From positions 1-64,000 of the forward strand of contig NZ_DAHUXJ010000103.1 in the NCBI RefSeq assembly GCF_027307225.1: a stretch of 64,000 nucleotides of DNA. The letters are read 5' to 3'. The notes beneath the pieces were generated by a model that was given only the letters and a program-made list of their open reading frames with translations, had not been told where the DNA came from and made no database searches. Position 1 is the stretch's first letter, and the number at the start of each line of letters is the position of its first letter. This DNA is from Bradyrhizobium sp. (GTDB lineage: Bacteria > Pseudomonadota > Alphaproteobacteria > Rhizobiales > Xanthobacteraceae). Below are positions 62,117 through 64,000 of the stretch, one piece after another. The position numbers and the translations under genes are program-made.

Positions 62117-62808
62117 GCCGCACCGCCGTCATCCATCAGCCGGACTTCCTCCCCTACCTCGGTTTCTTCGAGCGCCTGCTGCATGCAGACGTCTTCGTAC
62201 TTCTGGACAGCGTCCAGTACGTGAATTCGAGCCGCGGCTGGACTCATCGGGACAAGATCAAGACGCCGAACGGCGCCAAGTGGATTTCCATCAGCGTTAA
62301 CAGCGTTCCGCGAGATACACCGATCTGCGAAATCGAGCTTTCCGACCATGTCGATTGGCGGACAAATCACCTTAACCTTCTGCGCGAGAACTACCGCAAG
62401 TCGCCCCATTTTGCCGAAATCTTTCCCGAGATAGAACAGCTATACGCTTGCCGCTGCACCAAGCTGTCAGACTTCAACCGGGCCTCGATCGAGCTTCTGA
62501 TGCGGCTCTTCGATATCAGGATCGAAACGGTCACCGCGACCAGCCTTTTCCCCGACGGGAAAAGTAACGAGCTGCTCGTCAACATTCTGAAAAAAATCGG
62601 TGCGGATCGCTATCTCTCCGGCTCCGGTGCGAAGGCCTATTTCCGTCCCGAGCCGTTTGCTGCAGCGGGAGTGGAGGTGTTGTGGCAGGATTTCCAGCAT
62701 CCGGTATATACGCAGCTCCATGGGGACTTCGTCCCTTATTTGAGTTCGATTGATCTGCTATTGAATTGCGGCGCCGATCAATCGAGAAAGATCCTGAGGA
62801 ATAAATAG
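62113..62808 (+). CDS. WbqC-family protein
   Basis: 231 residues. VIHQPDFLPYLGFFERLLHA is the WbqC signature, with FVLLDSVQYVNSSRGWTHRD and KTPNGAKWISI following. The family is found in O-antigen and nonulosonate loci. It has been proposed to act in sugar N-modification, for instance as an aminoacyl- or acyltransferase-like enzyme, but no activity is settled. It overlaps the SpsG-like gene by 4 bases and is directly followed by the deacetylase gene. Confidence 0.88.
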   Translation: MSRTAVIHQPDFLPYLGFFERLLHADVFVLLDSVQYVNSSRGWTHRDKIKTPNGAKWISISVNSVPRDTPICEIELSDHVDWRTNHLNLLRENYRKSPHFAEIFPEIEQLYACRCTKLSDFNRASIELLMRLFDIRIETVTATSLFPDGKSNELLVNILKKIGADRYLSGSGAKAYFRPEPFAAAGVEVLWQDFQHPVYTQLHGDFVPYLSSIDLLLNCGADQSRKILRNK

Positions 62809-63438
62809 ATGAACGTGTTGGCAATAGGAGCGCATTTCGACGACGTCGAGTTGGGTTGTGGCGGCGCTTTGGCCAAGCATGTCGACAAGGGGGACGACGT
62901 CACGGTCTATGTCCCAACCGTCTCCGGATTTGCCGACCATCGCAACCAGGAGGTCCGGTCGAACAGTCTCGCGCAGGCCGAAGGCGAGGCCGCGATGAAA
63001 ACTCTCGGGGTCAAGCGCCTGATTTGCGGAGCCTTCAAGACCCTTGAGATAGAATTCGTCGACGCTCTCAACATCGAGATACTCCGCATTATCGAAGATC
63101 AGAAGATTGAGCTCGTCTACACGCACTGGATCGGCGACGTCCACCACGACCACCAGGCGGTCGGGCGAGCCTCGCTACATAGTAGCCGGCACGTGCCGCG
63201 CCTTCTGATGTATCGCAGCAACTGGTATCACTCGCCGATAGAATTTCACGGCAACTACTACGTCGACATCACCGATACCTGGTCGAAGAAGCGCGAAGCG
63301 ATCATGGCGCATGCCTCCGAGGTCAGCCGCACCGGGCACAAGTGGATATCGTTCTTCGAGAACGAGGCAGAGAATGCCGGTCAGCGCATTGGCTGCCGCT
63401 ACGCCGAAGTATTCCAGGTTCTGAAGTGGCTCGACTAA
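62809..63438 (+). CDS. PIG-L family deacetylase
   Basis: 209 residues. AHFDDVE at 8-14 has the zinc ligands and the catalytic Asp, and YTHWIGDVHHDHQAV gives the second metal region. Family members remove N-acetyl groups from sugars such as GlcNAc-PI or bacillithiol precursors. Combined with WbqC and a later acylation it could swap an N-acetyl for another N-acyl group on the nonulosonic acid. It starts where wbqC ends. Confidence 0.9.
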   Translation: MNVLAIGAHFDDVELGCGGALAKHVDKGDDVTVYVPTVSGFADHRNQEVRSNSLAQAEGEAAMKTLGVKRLICGAFKTLEIEFVDALNIEILRIIEDQKIELVYTHWIGDVHHDHQAVGRASLHSSRHVPRLLMYRSNWYHSPIEFHGNYYVDITDTWSKKREAIMAHASEVSRTGHKWISFFENEAENAGQRIGCRYAEVFQVLKWLD

Positions 63439-63449
63439 GGGCCAACGGG

Positions 63450-64000
63450 ATGAAATTTCTCGCAAGCGCGTTTCGTAACACGCTGCCGTTCTTCATCTAC
63501 AAATACCTCTACATCATCTGGCCGGAGCAGAAACGCCAGCGCGAGGAAGAAGAGCGGACGAGGCCGGAACGCGAGCAAGCACTGGCCGAACACCACCGCA
63601 TTCTGGCCCTCACCTGCCGCAATGCCGACTTGAAAGACAGACACCGCGGCGCGCGAATTTTCGTTCTTTGTAACGGCCCAAGCGTCAGAAACCAGAACAT
63701 ACGGCCGCTGAAGGATGAACTCGTCATCTCGGTATCCAGCGGATATCTTCATCCGGATTACGCCGAGATAGCTCCCGCATATCACTGCGTGCCGCAGGTC
63801 ACCTACGGCTTGATGACCCGCAAGGATGTGGTCGCCTGGTTCCGTGAAATGCACGAGCGCCTCGGCAAGGCAACGTTGATCCTGAGCGAGACCGAAGAGC
63901 CTCTGGTGCGCGCGGAAGGCCTGTTTCCCGGGCGCGACGTCAGGTATGTCGACCTGGAAGCCCGCTTCGCGGACCTTCCTCCCGGAGCCATTCCGGACCT
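63450..64000 (+). CDS. Partial gene, possible MptE/DUF115-like protein, cut by window end
   Basis: Open from ATG 63450 to the window edge with no stop (at least 183 residues). KFLASAFRNTLPFFIYKYLY is a hydrophobic start, followed by a charged coiled segment (EEEERTRPEREQALAEHHR). ARIFVLCNGPSVRNQNIRPL and ELVISVSSGYLHPDYAEI resemble the GNGPSL pattern of MptE/Maf-type (DUF115) proteins, some of which act in flagellin glycosylation with nonulosonic acids. This is a loose match. It belongs to the same run of plus-strand genes. Confidence 0.6.
   Translation, partial: MKFLASAFRNTLPFFIYKYLYIIWPEQKRQREEEERTRPEREQALAEHHRILALTCRNADLKDRHRGARIFVLCNGPSVRNQNIRPLKDELVISVSSGYLHPDYAEIAPAYHCVPQVTYGLMTRKDVVAWFREMHERLGKATLILSETEEPLVRAEGLFPGRDVRYVDLEARFADLPPGAIPD

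Noticed and set aside
1..64000. CRISPR arrays, tRNA/rRNA genes, insertion sequences
   Set aside because: No regularly spaced direct repeats, cloverleaf sequences or transposase motifs were seen; the repeats present are dispersed palindromes.

Overview
The window looks like chromosomal DNA of a Bradyrhizobium-type alphaproteobacterium (Nitrobacteraceae). The grounds are high GC, strong third-position GC bias, two complete Liv-type (HAAT) ABC importers, and several copies of the intergenic palindromes (GTCATTCCGG...CCGGAATGAC and GCATGATC...GATCATGC) that I associate with this family. No rRNA, tRNA, CRISPR array, transposase or integrase was seen.

Layout. 0.1-0.7 kb: a helical hypothetical gene whose 3' end appears frameshifted at an A6/T6 run. 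0.8-6.8 kb (minus): a Liv importer (binding protein, two permeases, two ATPases) followed by a MetE-like methyltransferase. 7.3-9.5 kb: a small lipoprotein, purU and a HemD-like gene. 9.6-11.7 kb (minus): gmd and fcl for GDP-fucose. 11.9-23.3 kb: a Crp/Fnr-type regulator divergent from a second Liv operon carrying two acyl-CoA ligase-type genes. This operon is interrupted by a DUF559 nuclease-like gene between repeats and by an acyltransferase. 23.3-50.9 kb: a large, mostly minus-strand surface-polysaccharide locus. 51.5-64 kb (plus): a glycosyltransferase, a Wzm/Wzt exporter, then a nonulosonic-acid-like (legionaminate/spore-coat type) cluster that runs off the window.

How the genes fit together. 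The polysaccharide locus can supply GDP-fucose (gmd, fcl), CDP-4-keto-6-deoxyglucose (rfbF, rfbG), UDP-uronic acids (a TviB/WbpO-like dehydrogenase and a glucuronate-4-epimerase-like protein) and aminated, probably N-methylated deoxysugars (two DegT aminotransferases with cupins and methyltransferases). An AsnB-type amidotransferase may amidate uronic acids. A GT11 fucosyltransferase and several GT2/GT4 enzymes assemble the chain, and Wzm/Wzt would export it. A four-gene cassette (cupin, DegT aminotransferase, SAM methyltransferase, GT4) occurs twice in the same order and strand.

The most interesting signal is regulatory. A winged-helix/Rossmann protein gene overlaps a gene for an RfaH-like NusG paralog. 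Immediately downstream of that gene, and again in the long leader of the neighbouring operon, lies a hairpin followed by GCGGTAGC(T/G)TGG. This closely resembles the enterobacterial ops/JUMPstart element GGCGGTAGCGTG that recruits RfaH. Both operons also have a TTGACG promoter with the inverted repeat GTTCA-N5-TGAAC in its spacer, a candidate operator for the winged-helix protein. Together these suggest a two-layer control (repressor plus processive antiterminator). A second unexplained structure is a tandem pair of long quasi-palindromes at 13.64-13.81 kb, the first of which encodes the tail of LivG.
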